Below are positions 32,970-42,962 of a stretch of 64,000 nucleotides of DNA, piece after piece (positions within the stretch are counted from its first letter, which is position 1; each line of letters begins with the position of its first letter). Position numbers and translations under genes: made by a program. The notes beneath the pieces are model-generated. The model saw only the letters and a list, made by a program, of their open reading frames with translations. It did no database searches and was not told the origin of the DNA. Source of the DNA: Alicyclobacillus sp. ALC3 (GTDB lineage: Bacteria > Bacillota > Bacilli > Alicyclobacillales > Alicyclobacillaceae); assembly GCF_028751195.1 (NCBI RefSeq), contig NZ_CP066784.1, forward strand, positions 1,302,001 to 1,366,000, given 5' to 3'.

Positions 32970-34115
32970 ATGGCGGGCGTACAGCTAAACCACATCGTGA
33001 AAAGCTACACCGGGAATGTACAGGTCGTAAAAGACTTTCACCTCGACATTGAGGACAAAGAGTTCGTTGTCTTCGTCGGTCCGTCCGGCTGCGGCAAGAC
33101 CACGACACTCCGGATGATTGCAGGACTTGAAGACATCACTTCTGGCGACCTGCACATTGGCGATCGACGCGTGAACGACGTACCGCCGAAAGACCGCGAC
33201 ATCGCGATGGTGTTCCAGAACTACGCCCTTTATCCGCACATGTCTGTGTACCAGAACATGGCGTTTGGACTCAAACTACGCAAGATGTCAAAATCAGACA
33301 TCGATACCCGCGTACACGAAGCCGCCCGCATCCTAGACATCGAGCACCTCCTCGACCGCAAACCGAAGGCGCTCTCCGGGGGACAACGCCAGCGCGTTGC
33401 GCTTGGCCGCGCGATCGTGCGCGAGCCTCAAGTGTTCTTGATGGACGAACCGCTGTCCAACCTCGATGCTAAACTGCGTGTGCAGATGCGCGCGGAAATC
33501 CGCAAACTCCATCAGCGCATCCAGACAACGATGATCTACGTCACGCACGACCAGGTAGAGGCTATGACGATGGGCGACCGCATTGTCGTGATGAATGACG
33601 GGATCATCCAGCAGTGCGATACGCCGGACCGCGTGTACAACCACCCGGCTAACCTGTTCGTCGCAGGCTTCATCGGGTCGCCTGCAATGAACTTCCTTCA
33701 TGGTGAAGTCCGCGAGGAGGGTTCGAAACTCTACTTCATCGCTCAAGGTGTCAAGCTGCTCGTCCCAGAAGGTCGGCACAAGCGGATGCTGAGCGGCGGC
33801 GTGAGCTCGCGCAAAGTCGTGCTCGGTGTGCGCCCAGAGGACATCCACAACGACGACATCATGAAGTCGACTTACCCAGATGCCCTGGTCACGGCACAAG
33901 TCGAAGTCGTGGAGCACATGGGCTCGGAGATTTACCTGCACGTCTCAGTGGCCGGAAGCACTATCATTGGCCGCGTGAACCCGCGCTTTACGTACACACC
34001 TGGTGATTCAGTGGAGCTCGCATTCGATATGAACCGCGTGCACTTCTTTGACGAAGACACTGGCGTGGCGATTGCTGTCGCTGAGCACGAAACTGCCACA
34101 CCAGTGAACGCCTGA
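32970..34115 (+). CDS. Sugar ABC transporter ATP-binding protein (UgpC/MsmX type)
   Basis: A 381-residue ATPase of the carbohydrate uptake CUT1 family. It has Walker A GPSGCGKTT, Q-loop VFQNYALYPHMSVYQNM, signature LSGGQRQRVALGRAIVREPQVFLMDEPLSNLDAKLR with Walker B, and H-loop YVTHDQVEAMTMGDR. A C-terminal TOBE/MalK regulatory domain (about 240-370) includes GVRPEDIH and EVVEHMGSEIYLHV. No permease or binding protein is adjacent, so it may be a shared ATPase energising several sugar importers, as MsmX does in Bacillus. ATG 32970 has CAGGAGGA upstream; the frame upstream of it is unsupported. Confidence 0.92.
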   Translation: MAGVQLNHIVKSYTGNVQVVKDFHLDIEDKEFVVFVGPSGCGKTTTLRMIAGLEDITSGDLHIGDRRVNDVPPKDRDIAMVFQNYALYPHMSVYQNMAFGLKLRKMSKSDIDTRVHEAARILDIEHLLDRKPKALSGGQRQRVALGRAIVREPQVFLMDEPLSNLDAKLRVQMRAEIRKLHQRIQTTMIYVTHDQVEAMTMGDRIVVMNDGIIQQCDTPDRVYNHPANLFVAGFIGSPAMNFLHGEVREEGSKLYFIAQGVKLLVPEGRHKRMLSGGVSSRKVVLGVRPEDIHNDDIMKSTYPDALVTAQVEVVEHMGSEIYLHVSVAGSTIIGRVNPRFTYTPGDSVELAFDMNRVHFFDEDTGVAIAVAEHETATPVNA

Positions 34116-34187
34116 CGTTCTGCCGATTTGACCGCCGGTTCCGGCCGAGACTCTAGGAATCCGCAAACTCCAGCTCGCAGTAGATGC

Positions 34188-34219
34188 AAAATAGCGGGCC
34201 TGTATAGGGCTCGCTATTT
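34188..34219 (+). terminator. Hairpin after the ABC ATPase gene
   Basis: AAATAGCG(G)GGCC-like arm (34189-34200) pairs with GGGCTCGCTATTT (34207-34219), followed by GTATCT. The stem is long with a small irregularity; the U-tract is poor. Confidence 0.6.
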
Positions 34220-34255
34220 GTATCTCCGAAACACCTCCGCAACAAACTCTCCAAC

Positions 34256-34273
34256 AGCGACACTGGTGTCGCT
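34256..34273. repeat. 18-base palindrome, copy 2 of a dispersed covarying pair
   Basis: AGCGACAC-TG-GTGTCGCT. Compared with the copy at 9486-9503, one base changes in each arm (G to A and C to T) and pairing is preserved. It lies in the 317-base gap 34116-34432, which otherwise holds only the hairpin above and no gene. Confidence 0.6.
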
Positions 34274-34432
34274 GCCAATTGTTGCTTCCCTTCAGGGCCT
34301 CGTCACACCCCCATCCCCTTACTATCTCTGACTTCCTTCAACACTTCTCCACGAATTCGTCACCAGTCTTTCAAGGATGATCGCTATACTTTTTCATGAG
34401 TTTGACTTACGATGTGGCCGAGGGGGAGACTG

Positions 34433-35800
34433 GTGGGACATGTAGGAACAGAAACACCCCATAACCGAACGATTCAGGGACAGAGGCCAAACAAGGTATT
34501 GAGCCTGAGTATGCTCGTCATTGGCTTTATTTTGCTTTACACAATTGTCTTAGAGTGGCGTGGTCTGATGCGTATGCATTTTGTGCAATATGACTACGCA
34601 TTTTTCTACTATGCCTTTGACCAGGTGTTGAACCATCACAGTTCGTTCGCCTCGCTCTATAACCTGCGGGTTCAGACGATATGGCTCAAAGAACTGCACT
34701 ACCCTTTAAATTCGTATAACCAATATGTCTACCCGCCACAGTTCGCCGTGCTCTTTGCTCCGCTAGGTGGGCTTTCATTTCACCAATCCGCAGTGGTTTG
34801 GATGTTCATCTCAATAGCTGCCTACTTTTTGGCGGTGTTCTACCTGGTGCGAATGCTGTGGGGAAAAGTAAGGCGCATCCACCTTGTAGCTCTATTCGTG
34901 ATTGCCGCAGCTATGACACCGTTCGAAATCGACGCGGCAGTCGGCAACATCAACAGTGTCTTGTTCTTTCTGGTTGTCTACGGATTCTATCAACTCTACT
35001 ACCGCAAGCGCCCGCGTGTGGCAGGAATTTTATTCGGACTTGCGGTGCTGATGAAAGTGACGCCTGTTGCGATTCTCCTCATCCCGCTGATCCGCAAACA
35101 GTGGCGCGTGGTTATCTGGACGGCCATCTGTGTAATCGCGGGAACGCTGGTGACGACCTTCATCATCGGCTTCGGTCCGATTTGGCAATACGTGTTGCAC
35201 TTTAGTGCGTTTGGACAAACCAGCATGAAAAACGGACCGGCCCCTTACAACCAGTCCATCATCGGAGTCGTCGGTATGCTCCAGCACAACGGCTGGTTGT
35301 TCGGAGGCAAGCTCGTGCAGGACATCATCTACCTGGCCTTCGTGCTTTGGGTGTTGCGAACGCTTTTGGTCCGCATCCGCCGGATGCCAACTGCGGACTG
35401 GCGGCTGGATATGAGCCTCGCGATTATGCTCCCGCTACTGTTCTCCCCACTCGATGAGCAGATGCACATGCTCTTCGTCATCCCGTCTTTGATGATGTTT
35501 GTCCACTTCATCACGGATGTAGAGCACCCGTCGTTTCGCACCGGACAGCAAGTGAATCGCAAGCGCTTGGCCGTTGTCGCTGTACTCGGCATCGGCATCC
35601 TGTCCCTGCCGGCGACGTTCGTGTTAAACGTCATCACCGGGCATTTCCAGTTTCTCGCCTGGATGCATGCACAAATGTTTTTTGTGCTGATCCTCACATT
35701 CATCACGATTGTGAAGCTCTACCGGCAAACATCATCGCTGCCGCGCATTGTCCCTGGCGTTTTTGGTTCGAGTACAGTGTCACGCCGGGACGCTCTGTAA
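34433..35800 (+). CDS. GT87/DUF2029-like integral membrane glycosyltransferase
   Basis: About 455 residues with some ten helices. The segment MHFVQYDYAFFYYAFDQVLN (acidic residue in the first outer loop), the YVYPPQFAVLFAPLG motif and GILFGLAVLMKVTPVAILLIPLI match the DUF2029/GT87 group, membrane mannosyltransferases that use polyprenyl-phosphate sugars. The acceptor is unknown. The start is uncertain. ATG 34412 lacks a ribosome binding site, while AGGGGGAG lies just before GTG 34433, which I prefer. It stands alone between an ABC ATPase gene and a convergent DUF1345-like gene. Confidence 0.78.
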   Translation: MGHVGTETPHNRTIQGQRPNKVLSLSMLVIGFILLYTIVLEWRGLMRMHFVQYDYAFFYYAFDQVLNHHSSFASLYNLRVQTIWLKELHYPLNSYNQYVYPPQFAVLFAPLGGLSFHQSAVVWMFISIAAYFLAVFYLVRMLWGKVRRIHLVALFVIAAAMTPFEIDAAVGNINSVLFFLVVYGFYQLYYRKRPRVAGILFGLAVLMKVTPVAILLIPLIRKQWRVVIWTAICVIAGTLVTTFIIGFGPIWQYVLHFSAFGQTSMKNGPAPYNQSIIGVVGMLQHNGWLFGGKLVQDIIYLAFVLWVLRTLLVRIRRMPTADWRLDMSLAIMLPLLFSPLDEQMHMLFVIPSLMMFVHFITDVEHPSFRTGQQVNRKRLAVVAVLGIGILSLPATFVLNVITGHFQFLAWMHAQMFFVLILTFITIVKLYRQTSSLPRIVPGVFGSSTVSRRDAL

Positions 35801-35826
35801 TCGCGGACTGCATCTAAGTCTCCGCC

Positions 35827-36627
35827 CTACGCGATGTTGATTGCGCGGGCGGCAAGAACTGCGACCACGGCGAGCGAAATGGAGGACTGCGTCATCATCA
35901 AGACTTTCGCACGTTTCGATAGCACCAGCGTATCCGTGGGGCTGAACGCGGTATTTGTGTTGAATGCGAGAAACAGATAATCGACGAAGGCAGGTTGCCA
36001 GTTTTTCACGCTGCGAGTCTGCATCGTGTTCTGTGGAAAGAGGAAATCAGGCCCCTCCGGCCGATGATGGTGCCGTCGAGCTGGACCACCTTGGTCGACT
36101 TCCCAGTACCATACGGAAAACACGAGAATGTTCGCCGACCAGAGTAAAATTGCATTGCGAAAGAGAGTTACAGCAGATTGCGCTGTGTTGTGAAATAAAG
36201 CACCGATCAAAAAGACTGTGCTGGTCATGAGCGCAAGCGTCATGACGGCTGTGATGAGGAGTGCAACTCTCCTCGTCCAAACCTCACTTTCCTGGGCGGC
36301 TGTCGCATACAGGACGACCAATAACGCCGCTGTGACAAACAAAACGGTCCACCGCGGACCCACCGTGAGGTTCTCCGACAGGGCCGCGATGAGCCCGCCG
36401 ACAAACAGTACTGCAAGCGTAAATGGCCAGCGCCGAACGCGTCTGGCCACATTCTCGAGTTCTATCAGGTCGTCATGCAACTCGTGTTCAACTGTCTCTA
36501 CAAAGTGGTGTGATTGATGACCTGAATCGTCGCCCGGTTGAACTGACTGATGTTGTCCATTTACCGCATCCGCTCGATCCCGCTGTTCTCCCGAATGACT
36601 CGGCTTTGATGGTGGCTTTTGCTCCAT
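35827..36627 (-). CDS. DUF1345-like membrane protein
   Basis: A 266-residue protein. It has a hydrophilic His/Gln/Asp-rich N-terminus of about 65 residues, four to five helices, and a C-terminal signature FVDYLFLAFNTNTAFSPTDTLVLSKRAKVLMMTQSSISLAVVAVLAARAINI. The latter matches the end of DUF1345 and related ion-channel-like proteins of unknown function. AGAGGGG precedes the ATG. It converges with the GT87-like gene. Confidence 0.65.
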   Translation of the reverse strand: MEQKPPSKPSHSGEQRDRADAVNGQHQSVQPGDDSGHQSHHFVETVEHELHDDLIELENVARRVRRWPFTLAVLFVGGLIAALSENLTVGPRWTVLFVTAALLVVLYATAAQESEVWTRRVALLITAVMTLALMTSTVFLIGALFHNTAQSAVTLFRNAILLWSANILVFSVWYWEVDQGGPARRHHHRPEGPDFLFPQNTMQTRSVKNWQPAFVDYLFLAFNTNTAFSPTDTLVLSKRAKVLMMTQSSISLAVVAVLAARAINIA

Positions 36628-36760
36628 ATGTTAGGGCCCCTCTGTCCGCTCCGACATCTAATCGGGCTCATCCTAACCGAGGTTGAGCAGAGTTGCAAGT
36701 GTTTTTCAGAGCTTCGCTAGTGGTTTCTGGTACATGCCGTTGTGACTCCGAGGGTGCAAT

Positions 36761-37927
36761 TCAGACGTTGTAATCACTGCGCGAGGGCTCGCGTTGAACG
36801 CTTGGCAGGAACTCTGTCGCATGAGAGTTCCACTCCCACTCGACACGGTTTCTTCCGAGTTCCTTAGCGCGGTACAACGCCCTGTCTGCGCGCTTCAACA
36901 GCGATACTACCGTATCTTCGACCCGCAATTCAGCGATTCCCAAACTCACCGTGACCTGTCCGACATCAAAGCGTTGCTCCGCAACTTTCCCCCGCACACT
37001 CTCTACGAGGGTGATTACCGCATCACGAGGCAGTTGCGGAACAACAAACAGAAACTCGTCCCCTCCCCACCTGCCAAATACGCACGTCGGTGGAATCGTT
37101 TCTCGGACTATACGTGTCACAGTGGTGAGTACTGCGTCACCCGCGTCATGCCCAAACCTGTCATTTACCTGTTTGAACTGATCAACATCCATCATCGCAA
37201 TAGAGAGCATGTTCTCTGTCTGGCGTGCACGCTGAAGTTCGCGGCCAAGCGCAGCCTGTGTAGACCTGCGGTTCGGCAGTTCCAACAGGAAGTCCGTGTT
37301 CGCCATCTCCTCAAGGTGCGCCGCGGATTTGTGTGAAAGCAGATAGAGACCCAACAGGCGTGAAAAAACGCCCATAAATACGATCAACACGAATTCCGCA
37401 AGGTCTGCTTGCGAAAAGAACAGCAGCGCTTGTTGACCTTGAGGGTTGGCGATGTCTGAGACTACGTAAACACCGCTAATAGCTGCCCAAACCGCAAGGA
37501 CGGTAACCGAGAGAACCGTGGCTAGCCGACCGCTGAACAGAACGAAGGAAAAGACGATGCTGATGGTCACCCACGGAAGCATCCACAAAAGTTCCCTGAG
37601 AAGGTCTGCGCTGTCCAAAAAGACCAACAAAGACAATTTGAACGTCAGTCCTACCGTGATGGACACATAGGCCACTACGACTACCAGACGCAGACGATGT
37701 GGCCATTTCCAAAGCACAACCCAGAGGGCTAGGGAGCTGAACATGCCAACTGGCGTCCCATCCAAGCGAAGTACATTGCCTGATCCGTAGCGCAGTGCCA
37801 GCAGCAAGTGGATGACACTAGCGAGGAAAAATGCTCCGAGCGCAAACTTCATAAACCGGGCGACAGCCTCTTCAAACGTCCCATCGGGACTGAAAAAACG
37901 GAGGCGCCGCCCAGATCGTTTGTCCAC
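36761..37927 (-). CDS. Membrane-bound diguanylate cyclase (GGDEF)
   Basis: A 388-residue protein with about six N-terminal helices (residues 25-205) followed by a GGDEF domain (about 210-370). It has NTDFLLELPNRRSTQAALGREL, the metal-binding MMDVDQFKQVNDRFGHDAGDAVL and the active-site GRWGGDEFLFV. It should make cyclic di-GMP from GTP. The RxxD inhibitory site five residues before the signature is absent (PTCVF), so product feedback is not expected. GTG start at 37927. The EAL protein gene at 19943-21052 is the only other c-di-GMP enzyme in the window. Confidence 0.92.
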   Translation of the reverse strand: MDKRSGRRLRFFSPDGTFEEAVARFMKFALGAFFLASVIHLLLALRYGSGNVLRLDGTPVGMFSSLALWVVLWKWPHRLRLVVVVAYVSITVGLTFKLSLLVFLDSADLLRELLWMLPWVTISIVFSFVLFSGRLATVLSVTVLAVWAAISGVYVVSDIANPQGQQALLFFSQADLAEFVLIVFMGVFSRLLGLYLLSHKSAAHLEEMANTDFLLELPNRRSTQAALGRELQRARQTENMLSIAMMDVDQFKQVNDRFGHDAGDAVLTTVTRIVRETIPPTCVFGRWGGDEFLFVVPQLPRDAVITLVESVRGKVAEQRFDVGQVTVSLGIAELRVEDTVVSLLKRADRALYRAKELGRNRVEWEWNSHATEFLPSVQREPSRSDYNV

Positions 37928-38014
37928 ACGTACGACCCCATTCCAGCCAGCGAGATCGCTGTCAGCCCATGCTGTCTATTCTGACAACACTCTACAGATT
38001 TCTACATCCGGAAG

Positions 38015-38602
38015 TCAATCGGATTCTGTCGTCCAGTACACAGTTTTCTCTGCAACGGGCGCTCGATGTGCCGGCGACTCCATGGCCCGGGCTGGATAAC
38101 CCAAGTAAATGAATCCAACCACCTGACCTGTCTCTGGAAGTTCAAACAGTTGCTTCATCCTTGCGTGATAAGCCTGCTGACCCGTTCTCCAGATGGCCCC
38201 GTAGCCGAGCGCATGCGCTGCTAGCAACATGTTCTGTGCTGCAGCCGCTCCGGCCGCAACTTCCTCGACCCACTCCACTCGGTCACTGTCCGAAGGAACG
38301 ACTGCCACGGCGATAATGACGGGAGCGCGATATGCCTTCGCCATCGCTCGTTCCCGGATTTCCCGCTCTACGTCTGAAGTAACCTCCTGGCCTCCGGCAA
38401 TGGCGATGTCTCCAAGCGCCGCGCCCAACCGCCTGCGGCCTTCCCCCTTTAGGACAAAAAACCGCCAGGGTTCCGTACGGTGGTGATTCGGAGCGCGCGT
38501 CCCCGCCAATAAAATCCGGTCAATGTCCTCATCTCCAGGAATTCGGTCGGCCGCTACCGCCCCCGTACTTCGTCTTGTCAAAATTGCTTCGAATGCGTCC
38601 AA
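38015..38602 (-). CDS. Nitroreductase family protein
   Basis: A 195-residue FMN-dependent nitroreductase-like protein. It shows AILTRRSTGAV (FMN phosphate-binding Arg/Ser), GTRAPNHHRTEPWRFFVLKGEGRRRL, the middle AAAQNMLLAAHALGYGAIWRTG and the end VGFIYLGYPARAMESPAHRAPVAEKTVYW. It uses NAD(P)H to reduce nitro compounds, quinones or flavins; the natural substrate is unknown. The start is TTG 38602, since CAGGAGGT lies 6 bases before it; the longer upstream frame has no support. Confidence 0.9.
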   Translation of the reverse strand: MDAFEAILTRRSTGAVAADRIPGDEDIDRILLAGTRAPNHHRTEPWRFFVLKGEGRRRLGAALGDIAIAGGQEVTSDVEREIRERAMAKAYRAPVIIAVAVVPSDSDRVEWVEEVAAGAAAAQNMLLAAHALGYGAIWRTGQQAYHARMKQLFELPETGQVVGFIYLGYPARAMESPAHRAPVAEKTVYWTTESD

Positions 38603-38766
38603 TGGGAAACCTCCTGTTGATGCAGACAACGTTGCTATCCGCCTACTCAGTCTAAACATTATCAGATTTTCAGCCGACACAATAGACGCAGACGGGCTGC
38701 AATGCACTATAAATGACTCCGTTTCGATACTTCTGAGCTCTTATCTTTGCCTGTCTCAAATTGTTG

Positions 38767-38796
38767 TTGACTAAAAGTAAGGAACCGCTGTAAAGT
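38767..38796 (+). promoter_or_regulatory. Probable promoter of the dioxygenase gene
   Basis: TTGACT (38767-38772), 18-base spacer, TAAAGT (38791-38796). It lies about 95 bases before the extradiol dioxygenase-like gene start, in a gap that holds no other gene. Confidence 0.5.
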
Positions 38797-38892
38797 AACC
38801 CCATTAAGATTCACCCGAACTTCGAACGTCTGGACGACTTGACAGTTCAATCATCAAGCCCAAGTCTGCGTCATATAAAGGAGACAGTGAAT

Positions 38893-39669
38893 ATGATTCC
38901 CTCTCTGTTTATCGCGCATGGTGCCCCGATGCTCGCAATTGAGGACAATGAGTACACTCGGTTCTTGAGTCAGTTGGGTAAATCCATGCCTCGCCCGCAG
39001 GCAATCGTCATTTTCTCCGCACACTGGGAAGCAGGAGTGCAAAAAATTAGTGCGGTTAAAGAATACGAGACGATTTACGACTTCGGCGGTTTCCCTGACG
39101 CCCTTTACCAAATTAGGTACCCCGCACCGGGCAATCGCAAACTTGCAGGAGAAATCGAGCAAGTGTTCTCTGCTAACGGCATCGTATTTGACGTTGACAG
39201 CTCCCGCGGCCTTGACCATGGCGCATGGGTCGTTTTGCGTTTGCTCTACCCTGACGCCGATGTACCCGTCGTCTCGATGTCCGTAAACCCTAACCTTCCC
39301 CCAGCAAGCCAGTACAAAATCGGGCAGTGCCTGTCAGACTTGCGCAAGCAGGACGTGTTAATTGTCGGCAGCGGCGGCACGGTCCACAACTTGCGTGCTC
39401 TCGATTGGCAGAGTCAGCAGCCAGTTGCGTGGGCTGCTGAATTCGATGATTGGCTAGGGACACACCTGCAACACTGGAATTTGGACTCTCTCTTCGCGTA
39501 CGAGACCCTAGCCCCAAATGCGCGACTTGCAGTGCCCCCCTACGGCAAAGAACACTTCGCCCCACTCTTGTACGCGATGGGAGCAGCCGATGACACTCGT
39601 TTTGCAACACTGTTGCACCAAAGCTATCAATACGGCAGCCTCAGTCAAAGCGTCTGGCAGTTCCATTAA
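38893..39669 (+). CDS. 4,5-DOPA-extradiol-type dioxygenase (class III, YgiD-like)
   Basis: 258 residues, the length of the LigB/DODA family. Metal-binding histidines are visible in SLFIAHGAP, IFSAHWEAG, RGLDHGAWVVL and GSGGTVHNLRAL, and the active-site motif VPPYGKEHFAPLLYAMGAA is near the end. Homologues cleave aromatic catechols such as DOPA in vitro; the bacterial role is unclear. ATG 38893 has AAAGGAGA upstream. It is followed by a small gene of unknown function. Confidence 0.9.
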   Translation: MIPSLFIAHGAPMLAIEDNEYTRFLSQLGKSMPRPQAIVIFSAHWEAGVQKISAVKEYETIYDFGGFPDALYQIRYPAPGNRKLAGEIEQVFSANGIVFDVDSSRGLDHGAWVVLRLLYPDADVPVVSMSVNPNLPPASQYKIGQCLSDLRKQDVLIVGSGGTVHNLRALDWQSQQPVAWAAEFDDWLGTHLQHWNLDSLFAYETLAPNARLAVPPYGKEHFAPLLYAMGAADDTRFATLLHQSYQYGSLSQSVWQFH

Positions 39670-39793
39670 TGAGTTGCAGGAGGGGAAATCTGCAAGACTA
39701 GAGCCCATCTCAAACGACCGTGTTGTAACGGATGCCGAGTTCAAGATAAGATAAATAGAACAAAACGATTTGTCGTAGCCAAGGAGGACACCC

Positions 39794-39991
39794 ATGAGTG
39801 AAGTTCGGTATGTCTTGAACGTAATTGTATACGAGGACGGTCATCGCGATGTCATTTGGGACTCCTCCGTGTCCATGGAGGACTGTTACAGGGAGTTGAA
39901 ACAGGTCACAGATGACCTAGAAGAAGCGCTGGGTATGAATCCAACTCCCACCCCGCCGAAGAAGCAGGCAAAAATCACGCGCCTTAAATAG
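39794..39991 (+). CDS. Small protein of unknown function (65 residues)
   Basis: An acidic-then-basic 65-residue protein (MSEVRYVLNVIVYEDGHRDV at the start, KKQAKITRLK at the end) preceded by a strong AAGGAGG. Hydrophobic alternation in YVLNVIVYEDG suggests beta strands. I do not recognise the family. It lies between the dioxygenase and SDR genes, all on the plus strand. Confidence 0.65.
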   Translation: MSEVRYVLNVIVYEDGHRDVIWDSSVSMEDCYRELKQVTDDLEEALGMNPTPTPPKKQAKITRLK

Positions 39992-40091
39992 TCAGTGACC
40001 ACTTGTCCCGATACCGAGCCGTAACTGCTCCCGGCACTGGGCTACCCTCAGACACGTGAGCAGGAAACAGGTTGAGATGGGAGACGAGAAG

Positions 40092-40877
40092 ATGCCAAGC
40101 GTTGTCGTCACAGGGAGCAGCCGCGGACTCGGATTTGCCATGGCGCAAGAGTTCTTAGCTCGAGGATATCAAGTCACGATTTCTGGCCGCAACGCAGACA
40201 CGCTCGCAGCTGCACAAACCAAGCTGGCAACCTCCGGAGACCGCCTGCATGCTGTGCTCTGTGACGTGCGCGAGCGAGCGCAGGTCGAGCAGCTGTGGCA
40301 CGCGGCAACTGCCCGGTTCGGATCGGTTGATATCTGGATCAACAACGCTGGCATCAATCAGCCCGACCTGAACTTGTGGAATATCCCCCCAGCCGCCGTC
40401 CACGCAGTCGTCGAGACGAATTTACTCGGCACGATTTACGGGTCACAAGTCGCCGTACAGGGGATGTTGCACCAAAGGACGGGACGCGTATTTAATATGG
40501 AGGGATTCGGCAGCAACGACATGCAGCAGGCTGGCCTCAACCTGTACGGCACAACCAAACGCGCCCTCACACACTTCACCAGCGCACTCGCCAAAGAAAC
40601 GGCAGACACGCCCGTCAAAGTGGGTTTGCTCAGTCCGGGTATGATGGTCACTGACTTCATCACGAAGGCAGAAAGCGTGATTAATGACCCAGAGCGCTCC
40701 CGCAAGGTCTTTAACATTCTCGGCGACAAGCCAGAAACCGTCGCTGCGTTTCTGGTCGCAAAGATTCACGCAGGCACGCACAACGGTGAGAAAATTGCAT
40801 GGCTCACCAAGCGAAAGGCCGCCTTGCGCTTTATGACGGCCGCGTTCCGCAAGCGTGACTTGTTTTCGGAACATTGA
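40092..40877 (+). CDS. Short-chain dehydrogenase/reductase
   Basis: A 261-residue Rossmann-fold oxidoreductase with cofactor motif VVVTGSSRGLGFAMA, the structural NNAGINQP and the catalytic YGTTK. The strand before it reads VFNMEGFGSNDMQQ, the variant found in chlorophyll-b-reductase-like SDRs instead of the usual NxxS. The substrate is unknown. ATG 40092 follows GGGAGA; in-frame alternatives at 40056 (GTG) and 40077 (ATG) exist. Confidence 0.87.
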   Translation: MPSVVVTGSSRGLGFAMAQEFLARGYQVTISGRNADTLAAAQTKLATSGDRLHAVLCDVRERAQVEQLWHAATARFGSVDIWINNAGINQPDLNLWNIPPAAVHAVVETNLLGTIYGSQVAVQGMLHQRTGRVFNMEGFGSNDMQQAGLNLYGTTKRALTHFTSALAKETADTPVKVGLLSPGMMVTDFITKAESVINDPERSRKVFNILGDKPETVAAFLVAKIHAGTHNGEKIAWLTKRKAALRFMTAAFRKRDLFSEH

Positions 40878-41003
40878 GTAGAAGCGATTCGCGTGATTGC
40901 GGTAGCTCAAACCCGCACGCAAGTTGACTTCCCCCTCCAAGCCTACGAGCCTGCCGCCACTTGTCGACATTGCACAAACTGCCGGTTCCGATTAGTAGCA
41001 GAA

Positions 41004-41034
41004 CCGGGCACCCAGATTGTCTCTAGGTGCCCGG
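41004..41034 (-). terminator. Hairpin between the SDR and htpG genes
   Basis: CCGGGCACC (41004-41012) and GGTGCCCGG (41026-41034) form a 9-bp perfect stem. Only weak U-richness follows on the minus strand (TTCTGCT). Probably the htpG terminator. Confidence 0.65.
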
Positions 41035-41050
41035 ACGTATGGACAAGCAT

Positions 41051-42931
41051 TTAGACCATGATTTTGCAGATGTCGTTGGTGAAGTCCACGGGGTCTTGAA
41101 GCGGCAAACCCTCAATCAGCAGTGCTTGGTTGTACAACAGGTGCGTATAAAGACTCAACTTCTCTGAATCGTGATCAAAAGCCGACTTCACAGCTTCGAA
41201 CACCTTGTGGTTAACATTGATTTCAAGCACTTTTTCCGCCTGCACGTTTTGACTGTTCGGCAGAGAGTTCAGCACCTTCTCCATCTCGATGGTGATTTCG
41301 CCGTCGGCTGTCAAACACACTGGGTAGTTCTTGAGCCGCTTGGATACGCGCACATCTTTCACCTTGCCGCCCAGAATGCCCTTCATTTCCTTCAACAACG
41401 CTTCATTGTCTTTTGCGACTTGCTCAGTTTGCTCGTCTGCTTCATCTGGTGCGAGACCCAAGTCCCCGCTCGAAATAGACCGAAACTCTTTGTCCTGGTA
41501 TGTCATGAGCATCTTGATCGCGAACTCATCCACGTCTTCCGTGAAGTAGAGGATTTCGTAGCCTTTGTCCGCAACCATCTCCGTTTGCGGCAACTTGTCG
41601 ATCCTCTCTACTGACTCACCCGTCGCATAGTAAATGTACTTCTGCTCCTCTGGCATCCGCGCTACGTACTCGTTCAGCGTGACAAGTTTTTTCTCCGTAG
41701 AAGAGTAGAACATGAGCAAGTCCTGCAACACGTCCTTATTGCTGCCAAAATCGCTGTAGACCCCATATTTGAGCTGTGTGCCAAAAGCCTTGTAGAAGGA
41801 TTCGTACTTGTCCCGTTCGTCCTTTTGCATGCGTTCTAACTGGCTGGTAATTTTGCTGCGAATGTTCTTTGCAATCAGTTGCAACTGCCTGTCCTGCTGT
41901 AGCATCTCTCGCGAAATGTTTAAAGACAGGTCTTCTGAGTCCACCATGCCCTTCACAAAGCTGTAGTAGTCGGGGAGCAAGTCAGGGCTCTTGCTCATAA
42001 TCAGCACACCGTTTGAGTACAGTTCTAACCCCTTCTCGTACTCTTTCGTGTAGTAGTCGAACGGGGTCTTTTCCGGAATGTACAAGATTGCATTGTATCG
42101 CACGGCGCCATCGACGCTGATGTGGATGTGCTGTAATGGCTGGTCAAAGCCGTAGTGCTTTTCAGCGTAGAAATTCTGGTAGTCCTCATCCGTCAACTCA
42201 TTCTTGTTCTTACGCCAAATTGGCACCATGCTGTTGACCGTCTGCTCTTCCACAACGGACTCGTACTCGCCCTCACTGCCTTCCTTAGGAACCCTTGTAG
42301 TAACGTCCAGCTTAATTGGATAGCGGATGAAATCCGAGTACTTCTTGATGATGGAACGCAGTCTGTATTCGTCGAGGAATTCATCGTAGTTGTCGTCTTC
42401 TGTGCTCTCTTTCAGTTTCAGCGTGATAAGAGTACCCACTGAATCTTTGTCGGTCGGCTCAATGGTGTACCCGTCCACGCCAGACGACGCCCACTTGTAG
42501 GCTGTATCACTGCCGAGGGCTCTGCTGACCACCGTCACAGTATCAGCTACCATGAACGCCGAATAGAAGCCGACGCCAAACTGCCCGATGATGTCGTGCC
42601 CAGCTTTCGCCTCGTTGGCGTTTTTAAAGGCGAGTGAGCCACTTTCCGCAATGACACCAAGATTGTTTTCGAGTTCATCTCGCGTCATACCAATCCCGGT
42701 GTCGAGCACGGCCAGAATCCGACTCTGCTTGTCCACCTTCACTTTGATGTAGTAATTGCCTTGGTCGAAACTGAGGTTCTCGTCACTCAGTGCCTTGTAG
42801 TAGAGCTTGTCGATCGCGTCACTTGCGTTCGAAATCAGTTCCCTGAGGAAGATTTCACGATTCGAATAAATGGAGTGAATCATCATTTCGAGCAGTCGTT
42901 TCGACTCGGTTTTAAACGGCATCTTTACCAC
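41051..42931 (-). CDS. htpG: Chaperone HtpG (HSP90)
   Basis: A 626-residue bacterial HSP90. ATP-site motifs are [27 protein letters not shown] and [15 protein letters not shown]; the middle domain has [39 protein letters not shown]; and the C-terminal dimerisation region is present. It refolds or remodels client proteins during stress. GTG 42931 is preferred: AAGGGGGA lies before it and the protein then starts [17 protein letters not shown], matching the family. A perfect CIRCE element lies 32 bases upstream, so HrcA should repress it. Confidence 0.95.
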   Translation of the reverse strand: MVKMPFKTESKRLLEMMIHSIYSNREIFLRELISNASDAIDKLYYKALSDENLSFDQGNYYIKVKVDKQSRILAVLDTGIGMTRDELENNLGVIAESGSLAFKNANEAKAGHDIIGQFGVGFYSAFMVADTVTVVSRALGSDTAYKWASSGVDGYTIEPTDKDSVGTLITLKLKESTEDDNYDEFLDEYRLRSIIKKYSDFIRYPIKLDVTTRVPKEGSEGEYESVVEEQTVNSMVPIWRKNKNELTDEDYQNFYAEKHYGFDQPLQHIHISVDGAVRYNAILYIPEKTPFDYYTKEYEKGLELYSNGVLIMSKSPDLLPDYYSFVKGMVDSEDLSLNISREMLQQDRQLQLIAKNIRSKITSQLERMQKDERDKYESFYKAFGTQLKYGVYSDFGSNKDVLQDLLMFYSSTEKKLVTLNEYVARMPEEQKYIYYATGESVERIDKLPQTEMVADKGYEILYFTEDVDEFAIKMLMTYQDKEFRSISSGDLGLAPDEADEQTEQVAKDNEALLKEMKGILGGKVKDVRVSKRLKNYPVCLTADGEITIEMEKVLNSLPNSQNVQAEKVLEINVNHKVFEAVKSAFDHDSEKLSLYTHLLYNQALLIEGLPLQDPVDFTNDICKIMV

Positions 42932-42962
42932 GCCACAATCCCCCTTCATACTTCAGTGGCAA

